Below are positions 34,759-45,289 of a DNA stretch of 64,000 nucleotides, piece by piece; positions within the stretch are counted from its first letter, which is position 1; each line of letters opens with the position of its first letter. The DNA lies in the NCBI GenBank assembly GCA_008711295.1, contig VUYV01000123.1:851647-915646 (forward strand), read 5' to 3'. The translations under genes were made by a program, and so were the position numbers. Below the pieces are notes generated by a model, which saw nothing but the letters and a program-made list of their open reading frames with translations, searched no databases and was not told where the DNA came from. Origin of the DNA: Anarhynchus alexandrinus. Lineage: Eukaryota; Chordata; Aves; Charadriiformes; Charadriidae.

Positions 34759-35909
34759 TTCATAGAATCACTGTGGTCAGAAGCAATCTCTGGAGATCAT
34801 CTAGCACAACCTCACTGCTCAGAGAAGGGTCAACCTGTGTGCAGTTTGGTCTTAATATCTCCAAGGATAAAGACTCCACAATTTGTCTATGCAACCTGTG
34901 CCAGTGCTCAGTCACCCACACAGTAAAAACCATGGTCTCATAGTTAGGTGGGATTATCCGTGTTTCAGTTTGTGCCCATTGTCTCTTGTGCTATGACTGG
35001 ACACCACTGAGAAGAGTTTGGCTCCACCATCTTTGCATCACCCTGCCCCATCAGATATTTAAAAAAATAATATCCATCACCTCCTCTCCCCCTCCAGAGC
35101 CTTCTCCAGGCTGAAAAGTCCCAGCTCTCACAGCCTCACCACACATAGGAGATGTTCTAAGCTCTTAATTATCTTGGTGGCCCTTCCCTCCACCCACCAT
35201 AGTATGTCCATGTCTCCATTCTACTGGTGAACCCAGACTTGAATTCCACATTCCGATTGTGCCCCACCAGTGCTGGGTAGAGGAAAAGGATCACCTCACT
35301 CAGCCTGCTGGCAATGCTCTTCAGAATGCAGCCCAGAAGGCCGTTGGAACTCTTGTACAGGGGCTTATTGGTGCCTCGTGAGCATCTTGGTGTCCACCTG
35401 GAGCACAAGGCCTTCTCTGCAAAGCTGCTTCCCATCCAGTTTGTCCCCAGCCTGTACTGGTGTGTGTGGTTATTATTCTCCAAGGGCAGGACTGGGTATT
35501 TCCAATTGTTGAATTTAATGAGATTCCTGTTGGCCCATTTCTCCAGTCTATCAAGATTCCTCTGAATGACAACCTGCCAGTTTGGTGTATTAGTCATTAC
35601 TCCAAGTTTTGTAGTGCCTGCAAACTTGCTGATGGTGCACTTTGGCATCCTGTAATCTAGTTCATTAAGGAAGATGTTAAACAATGTTGGACACAGTATT
35701 GGCCCCTGGGACACATCACTAGGCACTGGCCTCTAGATGGAGTTCATGCTGCTGATCACAACTGTCTGAGTCCAGAAGTTCAATCAGTTTTCAGTCCATC
35801 TAACTGTCCATTTATCTAACCCATACTTTATCAATTTGTCTATCAGGATTTTATCTGAAACAATGTCAAAATTCTTGCTCAAGTTGTGAAAAACAAACAA
35901 TGCTCCTCC
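34759..35909 (-). mobile_element. CR1 LINE, 3' half of a long copy split by an LTR
   Basis: From the 3' tail ('catagaatcactgtggtcag') through the UTR and the ORF2 C-terminus into reverse transcriptase. The minus-strand frame 35169-35726 gives SQGPILCPTLFNIFLNELDY, then SKFAGTTKLG (the catalytic FADD is FAGT at 35613-35624), then RNLDRLEKWANRNLIKFNN, LYKSSNGLLGCILKSIASR and SEVILFLYPALVGHN. A second frame, 35784-35987, gives FHNLSKNFDIVSDKILIDKL and YGLDKWTVRW. The copy is broken by frameshifts and, at 35910, by an LTR. It continues at 36439. Total CR1 length without the LTR is about 1.35 kb. Confidence 0.92.
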
Positions 35910-35987
35910 TGTTCCGGTTTTGGCTGGGATAGAGTTAATTTTCTTCACAACAGCCCACATGATGCTATGTTTTGGATTTGTAACCAA
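35169..35987 (-). pseudogene. CR1 reverse transcriptase pseudogene with FAGT in place of FADD
   Basis: Two overlapping broken frames cover the palm and thumb part of a CR1 reverse transcriptase. The SQG motif of the VPQGS block is kept. The two catalytic aspartates of FADD are replaced by Gly-Thr, so it could not catalyse polymerisation. The same replacement occurs in the copy at 62716-63070. The upper end of this region lies past the inserted LTR boundary at 35910, so the last codons of the 35784-35987 frame belong to the LTR, not to CR1. Confidence 0.85.
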
Positions 35988-36438
35988 AACATAATGATGC
36001 TGTAGCTATCTCTGAACAGTTCTTGCACAATGTCAAGACTTTCTCCACTTCTTATTCTGCCCCCCCAGGCGAGTAGGCTGGGCGTAAAAAAGATGTTGGG
36101 AGGGGACACAGCTGGGACAGCTGACCCAAACTGACCAAAGAGATATTTCATACTACATGATGTCATGCTCAGCAATAAAACTAGGAAGGTGGTGGGGGGA
36201 GGTTTTTTTTTCCAAAATTGCCATTGTTCAGGGTCTGGCTGGGCATTGGTCTACCGGTGGTGAGCAATGGCTTTTGCATCACTCATTGAGACTTGTTTTG
36301 TTTTGTTTTTCTTTGACCCATGAGAGTTCTCTGTTTTGTCCTTCCACTTCTCTTCCCTATCCCACTGCAGGGCAGGGTTGTGTGTGTGAGAGAGGGGCTG
36401 TGTAGTGCTTAGCTGTCTACAGGGGTTAACCCACCACA
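35910..36438 (+). mobile_element. Solo LTR, avian ERVK-like, inserted in CR1
   Basis: 529 bp, from TGTTCCGGTTTTGGCTGGG to GGGTTAACCCACCACA. In order: a U3 with 'gctatgttttggatttg', 'ggacacagctgggacagctg' and 'gaccaaagagatatttcata'; the core promoter TGATGTCATGCTCAG then CAATAAAA where the 17.3 kb relative has a TATA box; then 'ctgggcattggtctaccggtgg', 'gacccatgagag' and 'gtgtagtgcttag' near the end. The flanking CR1 halves join in register. I see no convincing target duplication (tcctcc left, caccct right), perhaps through mutation. It is the same family as 17330-17920 and 56280-56829. Confidence 0.9.
36158..36180 (+). promoter_or_regulatory. LTR core promoter block, CRE-like plus CAATAAAA
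   Basis: TGATGTCA (36158-36165), TGCTCAG and CAATAAAA (36173-36180). The last element stands where relatives have TATATAAA or TATAAAA. It could act as a weak TATA element or as a poly(A) signal; the sequence does not decide. Confidence 0.5.
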
Positions 36439-36640
36439 CACCCTCTTCCACTGACCAGGTAATTCTGTTGTAGAAAGCCATCAGTTTGGTTTGGTATGAT
36501 TTCCCCTTTGTCAATCCTTGCTGACTACACCCAATTGTTTTGTTCTTAATGTGTCTGGAAACTTTCTGAGGATTATTTGTTCCATCATCTTCACAGGAAT
36601 TCAGGTGCAGCTGATCAGTGTGAAATTCCCTGGATTCTCT
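36439..36640 (-). mobile_element. CR1 LINE, 5' half of the split copy
   Basis: The minus strand encodes the N-terminal palm region in order: a DPGNF-type start (about 36635), VKMMEQIIL-like residues (about 36580), HIKNKTIGCSQQGLTKGKSY (about 36500-36560), and TKLMAFYNRITWSVEEG running to the LTR at 36439. Several stops and frameshifts are present. The 5' limit near 36640 is where I lose similarity; sequence up to about 36830 may still belong but is not recognisable. Confidence 0.85.
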
Positions 36641-37185
36641 TTAGCTTCAGATCTGTAGATGCAGCTGCTGATTTCTCACCAATACTAAAGAAAGACTAAT
36701 GAAAACAATAGTTCAGTTTTGATCCCAGGAACAAACTGATCCCAATTTACTCTTTCCTTAGTTCCTTTGACCATCTCAGGGTTGGAATATCTCTTGATCC
36801 TTCTTGCTATAAGGAAATTGTTTGGGTTAAAATTATGAGGAGAAAAACACCCCACTCACCCACCCCCGAGATCCCAAGAATGGAAGAGACAGAAATTAGT
36901 TTTTTTAAAATTTCTTAATCAGCTGAGGCCTCCTTGATGGCTGCAGCAGGGCAGAAGTCCCACAGAAATATGGGATGTGCTGTCATATCATCACAGAAGG
37001 TTTCATACTACATTTGACTAGATACTGAAGGGACATCGAGAAGTGAGAAGTGGCAAGTCTGTGATATGGAGAATCAGGCACTGTAGTGTCACTGTGGGGG
37101 TGTTTAAATGCAAGTGAGGGTGGAGGCTACAATTGATGTAATCAGGTTTAAGAGACAATGACTTTGCTGTATTATCATGGCACAA
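36641..37185. other. Unassigned non-coding DNA
   Basis: No gene recognised. The first 190 bp could be further decayed CR1 5' sequence. Beyond that there is a C-rich patch (about 36848-36870) and nothing identifiable. Confidence 0.5.
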
Positions 37186-37257
37186 AGAATCACAGAAAGA
37201 TAGGGCTGGAAGAATTCTAATGAGACTACTTATCACGATAATGCACAAGGCAGGATA
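37186..37257 (-). mobile_element. CR1-like LINE, short 3' relic
   Basis: 'aatcacagaaagatagggct' followed by ggaagaattctaatgag and a decayed 'caaggcaggata' match the reverse complement of an old CR1 3' end. About 70 bp only, strongly 5'-truncated or decayed. Confidence 0.65.
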
Positions 37258-38814
37258 AAATATAGTTATGTTAATCCTGCTGGTTTTGCCTTGCATATTT
37301 TAAAAGATTTCTACTGATGCATATTCCACAGAAATATACTTTCAGCAGAGCCTTTAGCAGATCTAGTTAGAGTAGGGGTATAATAGCTTGTCTGGAATAA
37401 AATAGTAGGCCTTAGTAGTAGGAATGCTGTGCTAAATAACTATCTCCTTGACTAGAGCCACTGTCCCAATATCTTTTATACCTACAATTTAAAGAACTAC
37501 AAAAAATCCATCTGATGTCAATCAATACACTCCCATTGGCTTCAACAGAACTAAGTCAATTTACAACAGCTGAGATTCTGGCTCTAAATTTTATAGTTCA
37601 AACTCACCATAAAGCAGAGAGGAGAAATTTAAGGAGGCAAACAACCCACAAAATTAAATTGATTTGCAAATGTGGAGTATTTCTCACCATAAATTAATTT
37701 GTCAACTGATACTGGTTTTTATCAAATAATTTCAAGAATCTCATTTAACAGTGAAGGGAACTGAAGTTTCAGTCAATTGTGTTTTGTATGTTTTACTCTT
37801 CAACATCCCCCATATAAATGACTGAAAATAGGTTTTCTAACAGAAAGCTTGCAAAATCCCCATAGCAATAGCAGAACAAACAAATTCAACTGCAGTAAAA
37901 CAACACAAAGCAAATTTACTAGAATTATATGTAGGCAGTTCATCATCACAACTGTAGCAACATTTTAAGTAACGGGATGTCTGCTCCCTGGGCACACTGC
38001 AATTAGAATGAGTTCACAACAAATGTGTTCATTAAGCTGAATCTGCTCACAAAAAGGATGTAAAAAGAGCCCTCAGACAGATGACTTCAATGTAGTTAGT
38101 TTCCTTTGTTTATCTTTTCCTCTTCTCCTCTCTCTTCTGTATTTGAAGGGAAGATAGTTTTCATTTATAGACACCCACTTTAGATGCTAAGTTATGGCCA
38201 TTTTATTGATTTTTTCCTACATAAGCTTCACATGGGAATTTGTGTTTCTCCTATTAAAGTTCATATCGCTTATTCATTGTACTAGATTATGGAGACAACA
38301 TATGAGTTAACTGTAAGTATCTTGTGTTTGGTTTTTATGCTAGATGCCTTTTTGTCATACATATGAGTGATGTTTTCTGCTGGTTACATGATAGAATTTT
38401 ATTACCTTGAGAATGAAAAACGTTTCACGGGCATTTAAAATCTGTTTAGAGGATCTGATTAATCTAATAGGGAAGCAGATGAGCTATATTTTCTTTCTCT
38501 TTCTCTTCCTTCCTCCGCTATGTTTCCTCACTCACTAGTGGCTTTTATTATGGCAATTTATCTAGATCTAGCAGAGCTGAAGGGGAATATGGAGGAAGAA
38601 GTACCTCTCTGGGTAGTTAATAGTCATGCTATGACATAAATGGTTGTTTCAGGTTACAGATAGAGTGATGAAGCTAATACAGCTTCTAGTAATTGAACTC
38701 ATTTGAGCTGATTCTATTCTCACTGATAAATGATGTAAATCAGGAGTAGCTCTGGTTGCACATATAAAACTGGTGACGTTTTGCTGAAGATCAGTACCAG
38801 ATACTATCAAAATA

Positions 38815-38829
38815 AAAAAAAAAAAAAAA
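38815..38829. repeat. A15 homopolymer
   Basis: Fifteen A in a row, preceded by AAAAT. Confidence 0.97.
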
Positions 38830-40430
38830 GGAGTGTTTTTTCCACACTTGCAAGGGAATCTGGCTATTTGTTATAAACCTGTGAAAGCTGTAATTATTTA
38901 ATATTAATAGCCAAATCTTTGACTGGACTAATTGTTAATGGTTGTTGCACTTTCAAAACAATGCAGCTGCGACCTAATATGAAGTCCTAAGTTTCTGAAA
39001 AATAATGTTGGAAAATATGTTCCTACATCAAAAGTCTAAAAAGTAACTGATATTGTACTCATTCTTGGATGTCTAAATTGAGATACATTTAGACACGTAT
39101 TAGCCTTTCCTGTAATTTTGACAGAATGTGTCTGGATACCTTCATTTGACCTTCCAAGAAAAGCTTGAGTGCATTATTTTTATAAATGACCTTTTCTTCC
39201 AAAATACTAAATATGTCATAATTCTCATTGTCAGGACAGGGGGGAAGGGGAACAGAGTGGGACTGGATCTGATAAACACTAGTGCACCTTGAGCAAATAT
39301 TAAGTGGAGTTGATGTTCTGAAGTCCCAAATTTCTGTCTTAAAGAAAAAAAGATATTTTGGTCGGTAGCTTCATAACACATAAAATTTCTGCTTAACTTG
39401 AACATTTGCTGAGCCATTGCAGTTCTGTCACTGCCTGTGCCCAGAGAAGCTTCATGGTCAGCATAAAAGTCAGCGTACAGCCAGAAACTTAATATCTCCA
39501 GAACACACACAATACAAGGTCACCTGCATACACAACGCAGACATTGCTTTTAGGTTTGCATTTTTCCTGCACAGTGGGTGACCTTGAGTAGATGACAAAA
39601 TACTGGTAGATGAGTTAATGTGAATTTGAATAGTTCTAAGGAAGGCAGCCTTTGAAACTGTACCTGTACTTTTTACCAGAGTTACAGCTTCTAGGACATC
39701 CAAATCAGGCAGGAATAGCCTTTAAGTATGCTCCTAGCATTAATTTACAACAGTTTAGTGGCCCTTGGTCACACTTTTAAGATGTAACCATCCATGGATT
39801 ATCCTTAAGAGAGGATTTCTTCTCTGTATCTCGGGTGGATGGAAACTATTGGTTACAGCCTTCAGTATATTTTTTTACACATCTTTATGTTCAGTGTTTA
39901 GGCTGGTTTCTTTCCCAGCAATTCCATTTTTTGAATCATTGCTCTCACGAACCAATCCTACATACGCTGTAAAAAGACTCGGAAACTACATGTGGTTCTG
40001 TATTCCACTTCAGGGACAACTTGCTTTAAAGTCAGAATTTGGTGTACCTTTATGGCATACAGATAGCTGTAACTGAACTTAGGATAGTGCAGCATGGAAC
40101 CTGGAGTCCACAGTCAGGCTTACAGAGTCTTACTATTAGCGAGTGCAAAAAGATAACGTGTGTGAGTAGTGTCCAAAACAAACAGTGCACTGGACAAATT
40201 GAAATAAGAAATACTAAGCCCTGACTGAAGTCTTAAATCCTGCCCCTAGCTATGCCATAGCTTATGTGAAGAATTGCTAGCCATTTGTGATTTATGTGAG
40301 AGGCCCTTTACCTGAAGGCACGTAACTATGTTGGTTTTGGTTTGGTTTTTTTTTTTTCCTCCCAAAGAGTTGGCTAGAACTTAGTCTAAAGTTTTGATAT
40401 CTTCTGTGACTGCAAGTCTCAACCATAGCT

Positions 40431-40498
40431 CCTGCTGTGTTACAGCAGGCACTAGCCTCTGACTGCAGACTGCTTTTTATGGGAGGGCATTGCCCTCC
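40431..40498. repeat. Two adjacent perfect 8-bp hairpins
   Basis: CCTGCTGT-gtt-ACAGCAGG at 40431-40449 and GGAGGGCA-t-TGCCCTCC at 40482-40498. The second is nearly a perfect palindrome. Both are short and lack a following T run, so a terminator-like or RNA role is not supported. Confidence 0.85.
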
Positions 40499-40863
40499 TG
40501 TTGTGGAAGTTATCTCAGTTGGAAGAAAAAACCCTACATTTTCTTAGCTCTAGTGATCACAGCACCTGTCCAGCAGGGTTCATTTCTGAATTTTGATCTC
40601 TGCTCCAAGGCCTCTTTCCCTACATAATGACATATATTGCATGTTAGTCACCTAGGCTGTTACTGGAAAAAGCCCTTCAGCTTGTAACAAACACTTACTC
40701 AAAACTCTCAACCTTCATTCTTCTGACTACACTGAAGAGGAAGTTTAGGTTCAGAGAAAAAGTTCTATTGTTTGCTATGCTATAAACAAAACATTAAAAA
40801 AAATAATTAGCACTCACCAGCTGCATGGTATAGAGAGCAGGTAGATAAAGCATATGTGCAATG

Positions 40864-40893
40864 TGTATATATACATACGTGTGTATATGTGTA
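40864..40893. repeat. TA/TG alternating low-complexity patch
   Basis: A GTGTATATATACATACGTGTGTATATGTGT-type run of alternating purine and pyrimidine. Confidence 0.9.
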
Positions 40894-42904
40894 CATCTTA
40901 AGAAAAAAGTTGTTTTTATGTTAAAATATTTATAATGTTGTGAACAGTAATAAAAATTAAAGAACACTTTTAAAATTCCCTTTAGCTATCCTAGGCCTGT
41001 ATATCTTTGGTACTACTAAATATAAAGTAATCTAAAATCTGCCCATTCCATTTTATAAAGAATAAAAGCCAATTACATCTCTCATTATTTAATATGTCAT
41101 TACACAATTTTCTCTTCTAGTGTTCAGTACTATAATAAAGTTGTTTGACTTTTCCCATTTGGCTTTGCATAATTAAATATTTTTAATTATGGGCCAGATA
41201 TCTGCCCCTTCACATCTGATCAAAGTAAGGCAGGTATTATCTAGCCCTGAGTAATCATTGTTTGGAATAAAATTGTAAAGTGGCCTTCTGCTCATTTGGA
41301 ACAGAACAGCTATTCTAACTTTTCATGCTGTCGTTGACAATCTGGAGACGGCTGCAAAAAACAACAAGTGTAATACTAACCTTGACCTATATTCCAGTGC
41401 CTTTTCTTTCACTGTGGGAGCTAGTCCACCTACTTTAGACATCTATTGTGCTTAAGTTTTTTTGCAGTCTGTTTGAACAATCTTTTCTAAAGTGAGTGCA
41501 GGACTTAGCTGCTGACACATAGGTATATTCATGTAGAGTATCCAAGGCATCCATCCACACAAGGCAGGCAGATACATCACTCCTGCACGCTCCTGTCCTC
41601 CTACACAGCACTGCTCTGGGACACCTATGCTTTTCTGAAGCAGTAGCTGGAGATCAGGTGTGATAGAGTACAGCATCTAAAACAACAAAAAGGATTCGTG
41701 TGCCAGTGTATTAGCAAATGAATCCTGCCATAAATGTCTTAAATGACTGTTGAAGGTCAGTGAAGGCTTTCAGAGGGTTATATACACCATCAAAATGTAA
41801 GTATTTATAATAGACTATTGGGACTAGTTCAAAAACATACTTACATGTGAGAAGACTGGGGTAGGAAAAAAAAAACAATAAAAAAGTTAGAAGGGACAGT
41901 GCAATTACTTAAAATTTGAGGAAGCAGAAAGAACTGTCTGTGCTAATATAACTTATATTTCTTGCATTTTTGGGACTGAAACAGAAGATCTGTGATTCTT
42001 GCAAATCCTCTGCTGTCAGAGTAAATCTATGTCTGTCCTTCCTCCTGGTAGCGCAAGAGAACTATTCTCTATTAGTCCTGTCTCTCTCAGCTTAAATGTT
42101 AGAGGTCTGTGGAGGAGATCTAATGGTTCCAGCTGTGAATGAGTTGTAGATGACAACACAAATGAAAGTGATGAAAGTTACAGGAGAGTACAGTGTTCAA
42201 TGAGTAAATATCCACTGTGAAAAATACTAATTGTGTATTCACATACATTGTTTGAACCAGAGGTACTGAGATAAGCTTTTCACTATACACTTAGTAATAA
42301 GAAAATAAGACAGCAAACTATTGGTTATTAGAAAAAATCCTCTATATTATGCAATGATTTAAATTTATAAAAAAAGATTATACAATATCATACAATTAAA
42401 GAATGAACTGTCATGACTACACACAAGGGGAGTAAATTAAACTAGATTCCTTTACTTCACTCCTGACTTTTTCAATCAATGTATTGTCTGACTTTTTCCT
42501 TTTTATAGTTGCTTATATCACATGTGACTATTTCCTTCTGTTTTTAGCTTGGTTATTAAGAACTATATGAAATAAACATAGAGCCTTAGGGTAACAAAGC
42601 CCTGAATCTCGGCTTCAATGAAGAATTATTGGATCAGTTTGGTTGCCCACAGATAGGCATCTAAGGCTGTATAATTTTCACTATGGTATCCTACCTTGCC
42701 TTCAGCTGCCAGTCCAGAAAGGCATGGGTCTGCTGTAAAGCTATCTTATATTAGATTACCCTGGTTTGTCTTTGGATATCCTAGAGCTTCAAGAACAGTT
42801 ACTTGTTTAGTAACTTATTTGAACACCTTAAATGTGACTGGTTGCTATATTATATCTTGTATGTGTATGGAAGGTACCTCTCTAATCATATTTGACACGC
42901 TTCT

Positions 42905-43460
42905 CAAACTGTCTTGGCATGCTCCCCAGGTAAATGTCCTGTGAAGAGAGTGGGGAAGAATGGAAGAAGGTGTGTTTCCAGGTAGCCACCAGAAACAGAG
43001 AATACAGCAAGAGAAAAGGTGACAGGGCCTGGTGATAAGGCTGAAAGAGAGAAAACCCCAGCCAAGCAATGCAGTGGGAATAAAAGCTCCCATACCTGAC
43101 AGAAGCCAAACTGACTCCTTTCAGTCACCCTTCATTGATAGCCATAGTGACAGTTATCAATGGCTAGAAGAAAATGATACAACTCCAAGCAGCCCCTGGT
43201 TCCCCTGTATGAAGGTCTCTGTCTTGCCTGGCCAGACCCTTCTCACTCATAGCTTCATTTCTTGGCCATGACCTGTCCCAGTCTACATTCTCCAGCTCTT
43301 TCCAGTCTCTGAGGAACTCCTGATCACAGGCCATGTGCCACCCTACAGGACTCAATCCCGCTGCACATCTGGCAAGAGTGTCCTCCCCAGATAAAGCGTG
43401 CTGGGTGCACAATACGCAGTGAGCAGGGGTAATTCAGCCCCACCCTGTGTGTCTTATACA
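42905..43460. other. Unidentified GC-richer block
   Basis: About 550 bp with clearly less A/T than the flanks. It includes 'gtgggaataaaagctccc' (about 43071-43088) and 'ccagataaagcgtgctgggtgcac' near the end. Composition resembles an LTR or other old element, but I find no matching TG...CA ends or direct repeats. Several 74-82 residue frames overlap here on both strands without recognisable domains. Confidence 0.4.
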
Positions 43461-43682
43461 AAAAATATTTTTTTGTAGATACTACAAAGATCACTGGTAT
43501 CTCTCTTTGATTTTTTTTTGTTTCTTAAATAAGCTGCAAGTATTCTTATTTTTACTTTTTTGGGGAATAATAACTTCATAATTTACTGCTTATACCTGAC
43601 ATGACGTAACCGAAACAAACTTCTTAGGAGCATCAAACACTTAAGAAATAAATATTACAGGAAATTATGTTTCTTTCTTACT

Positions 43683-43742
43683 CTTTTTTTGTTTGGGGGT
43701 GGGCTTTTTTTTTTTGGGGGGGGGGGGGTATGTGTTTTTTTT
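43683..43742. repeat. T/G homopolymer cluster
   Basis: Alternating long runs: T7, G5, T12, G13 and T8 between about 43683 and 43742. The frame encoding Phe and Gly runs here is a product of these homopolymers. Confidence 0.95.
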
Positions 43743-45258
43743 CTTGAAAACTGTCATTTGTAGAATGAGAACTATTTTTTTTAATTTGCATCACCTGTGT
43801 ATTTCCATTTTTGATGGGTTATTTAAGTGTTCTGTTCTTCCACTCATCAATGTTTTCTTCATTCAATTCTGCAAAAATATAATGCTCAATACTCTCTCAG
43901 AGTCAAGGAATATGAAGGGTTTCTTTAAGTGATTAAAGGTGGGGAGGGATGAACTCTACATGAAAACTGGTTTCAGCCAGCCTTTGTGGGAAGTTTCTTA
44001 ATAGCAGCACAGCTTTACATCTTATATATTTGAAAGTTACACAGGTACCTTCTAGGTACTTAAGCAAGAAGTGTTGTTGAGATGGTAAACTCTGTGTGGC
44101 ATAAATGAACAGAAGTATATGAACCCTTGAAACAACAAGTTTTGTAGATAAGAATCAAAAGACTGTCGGGTAACCAGCTTTAAAGAACTACTCAGATGAA
44201 AAGATGTTGATGTAAGTGTAAAGGGGCCACAAATAAATTCACAAATGGAAATTTTCTTCTCACAATGGGCTTAAGTTTTGGAAAACTGTTTCAAAGGGAG
44301 CAGTAAATTCTTCCAAGAGGCAAACTACAAGTCCTGTCTTCCTATGGAGTTGTGTGTTATTTCCCTAGAAACCTCTCTGGTGCATAACTTTACAGAAAGA
44401 CAGAAAGCAAAATTGGATAATACTTCCAGTTTCTTTCCAATACCACATTACTCACCAAAATCCTCATTTCCCTTCCTTGTCCCCTAATTACTGGATTGTA
44501 TGGAGCAGCTGCAGCTGTAGCCAAGTTGTACACGTGCTGACTGATTTCCAGTACTGTGCTGATCAGCTAATAGGCACTCTAAAAGAAAGATAACTGTCAT
44601 GATCATATGTCAGCTTTTCTGTCTCTGAGGGAGCTAAAGGACCACTGTCCACTTTCAAGACAATTTTCCTTGGTGGAATTTTGTATCTTTGAAGCCTTCA
44701 ATATTAGTTGCAATTTGTCAGTAGACTTGAAGGTAACAGATGAGTGACTGACAGGCACAGAGTTAAACATAGTGTATCAGAACGTCCTATTTCCTTAGGA
44801 AACCAAGCTAAAAATATGTCAGTGTGAAGATGATCTTAATTGGTCTGGGGAAGAAATATTTTTTTCTAGTCCTATGCTTCTGCTTGACTATGTATGCATC
44901 CTAAAACGTGAACCTGTGTCTCAGACAGCAAAACAGAGAAATTTATTGAACAGCTGACAACTCATCTCCAACAGTAACAACCTGAACAGCTGTTAAAATA
45001 TCTCTTTTAGAACATAATTGCACATAACATTTTTTTTTAATCTCCCATCATTCAATACAAAAGTGTTACCACTCTGCAGTTCTGTATCTGCAAAGCAGAA
45101 TATAAAGTTACTATATGGCATAAAAGAAATTGTGATATTGAACTCACAGCCTCGCAAATCAAACGCTGTATAAAAAATCCTATTTAAAAGAAAAAGATAA
45201 ACAATAATTGCCCAGAGAAGGCAATTAGGAGACTTACTTCTCTGATATATTTTCAGGA

Positions 45259-45289
<31 letters not shown>

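Larger units (their letters stand above)
37258..43682. other. Unassigned repeat-poor DNA
   Basis: No gene, CR1 or LTR recognised. Small items are A15 (38815-38829), a T-rich run near 40343-40358, two 8-bp-stem hairpins (40431-40449 and 40482-40498), and a TA/TG patch (40864-40893). The block 42905-43460 is less AT-rich than its surroundings and reads like an old element or gene-related segment, but I cannot name it. The 122-residue minus frame at 39142-39510 has no family features. Confidence 0.5.

Noticed and set aside
40431..40498. Pair of hairpins as a microRNA or terminator
   Set aside because: Stems are only 8 bp, too short for a microRNA precursor, and no T run follows.
45258..45285. 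A28 run as the tail of a processed pseudogene
   Set aside because: The DNA before it has no recognisable exon sequence, and no flanking target duplication was evident.
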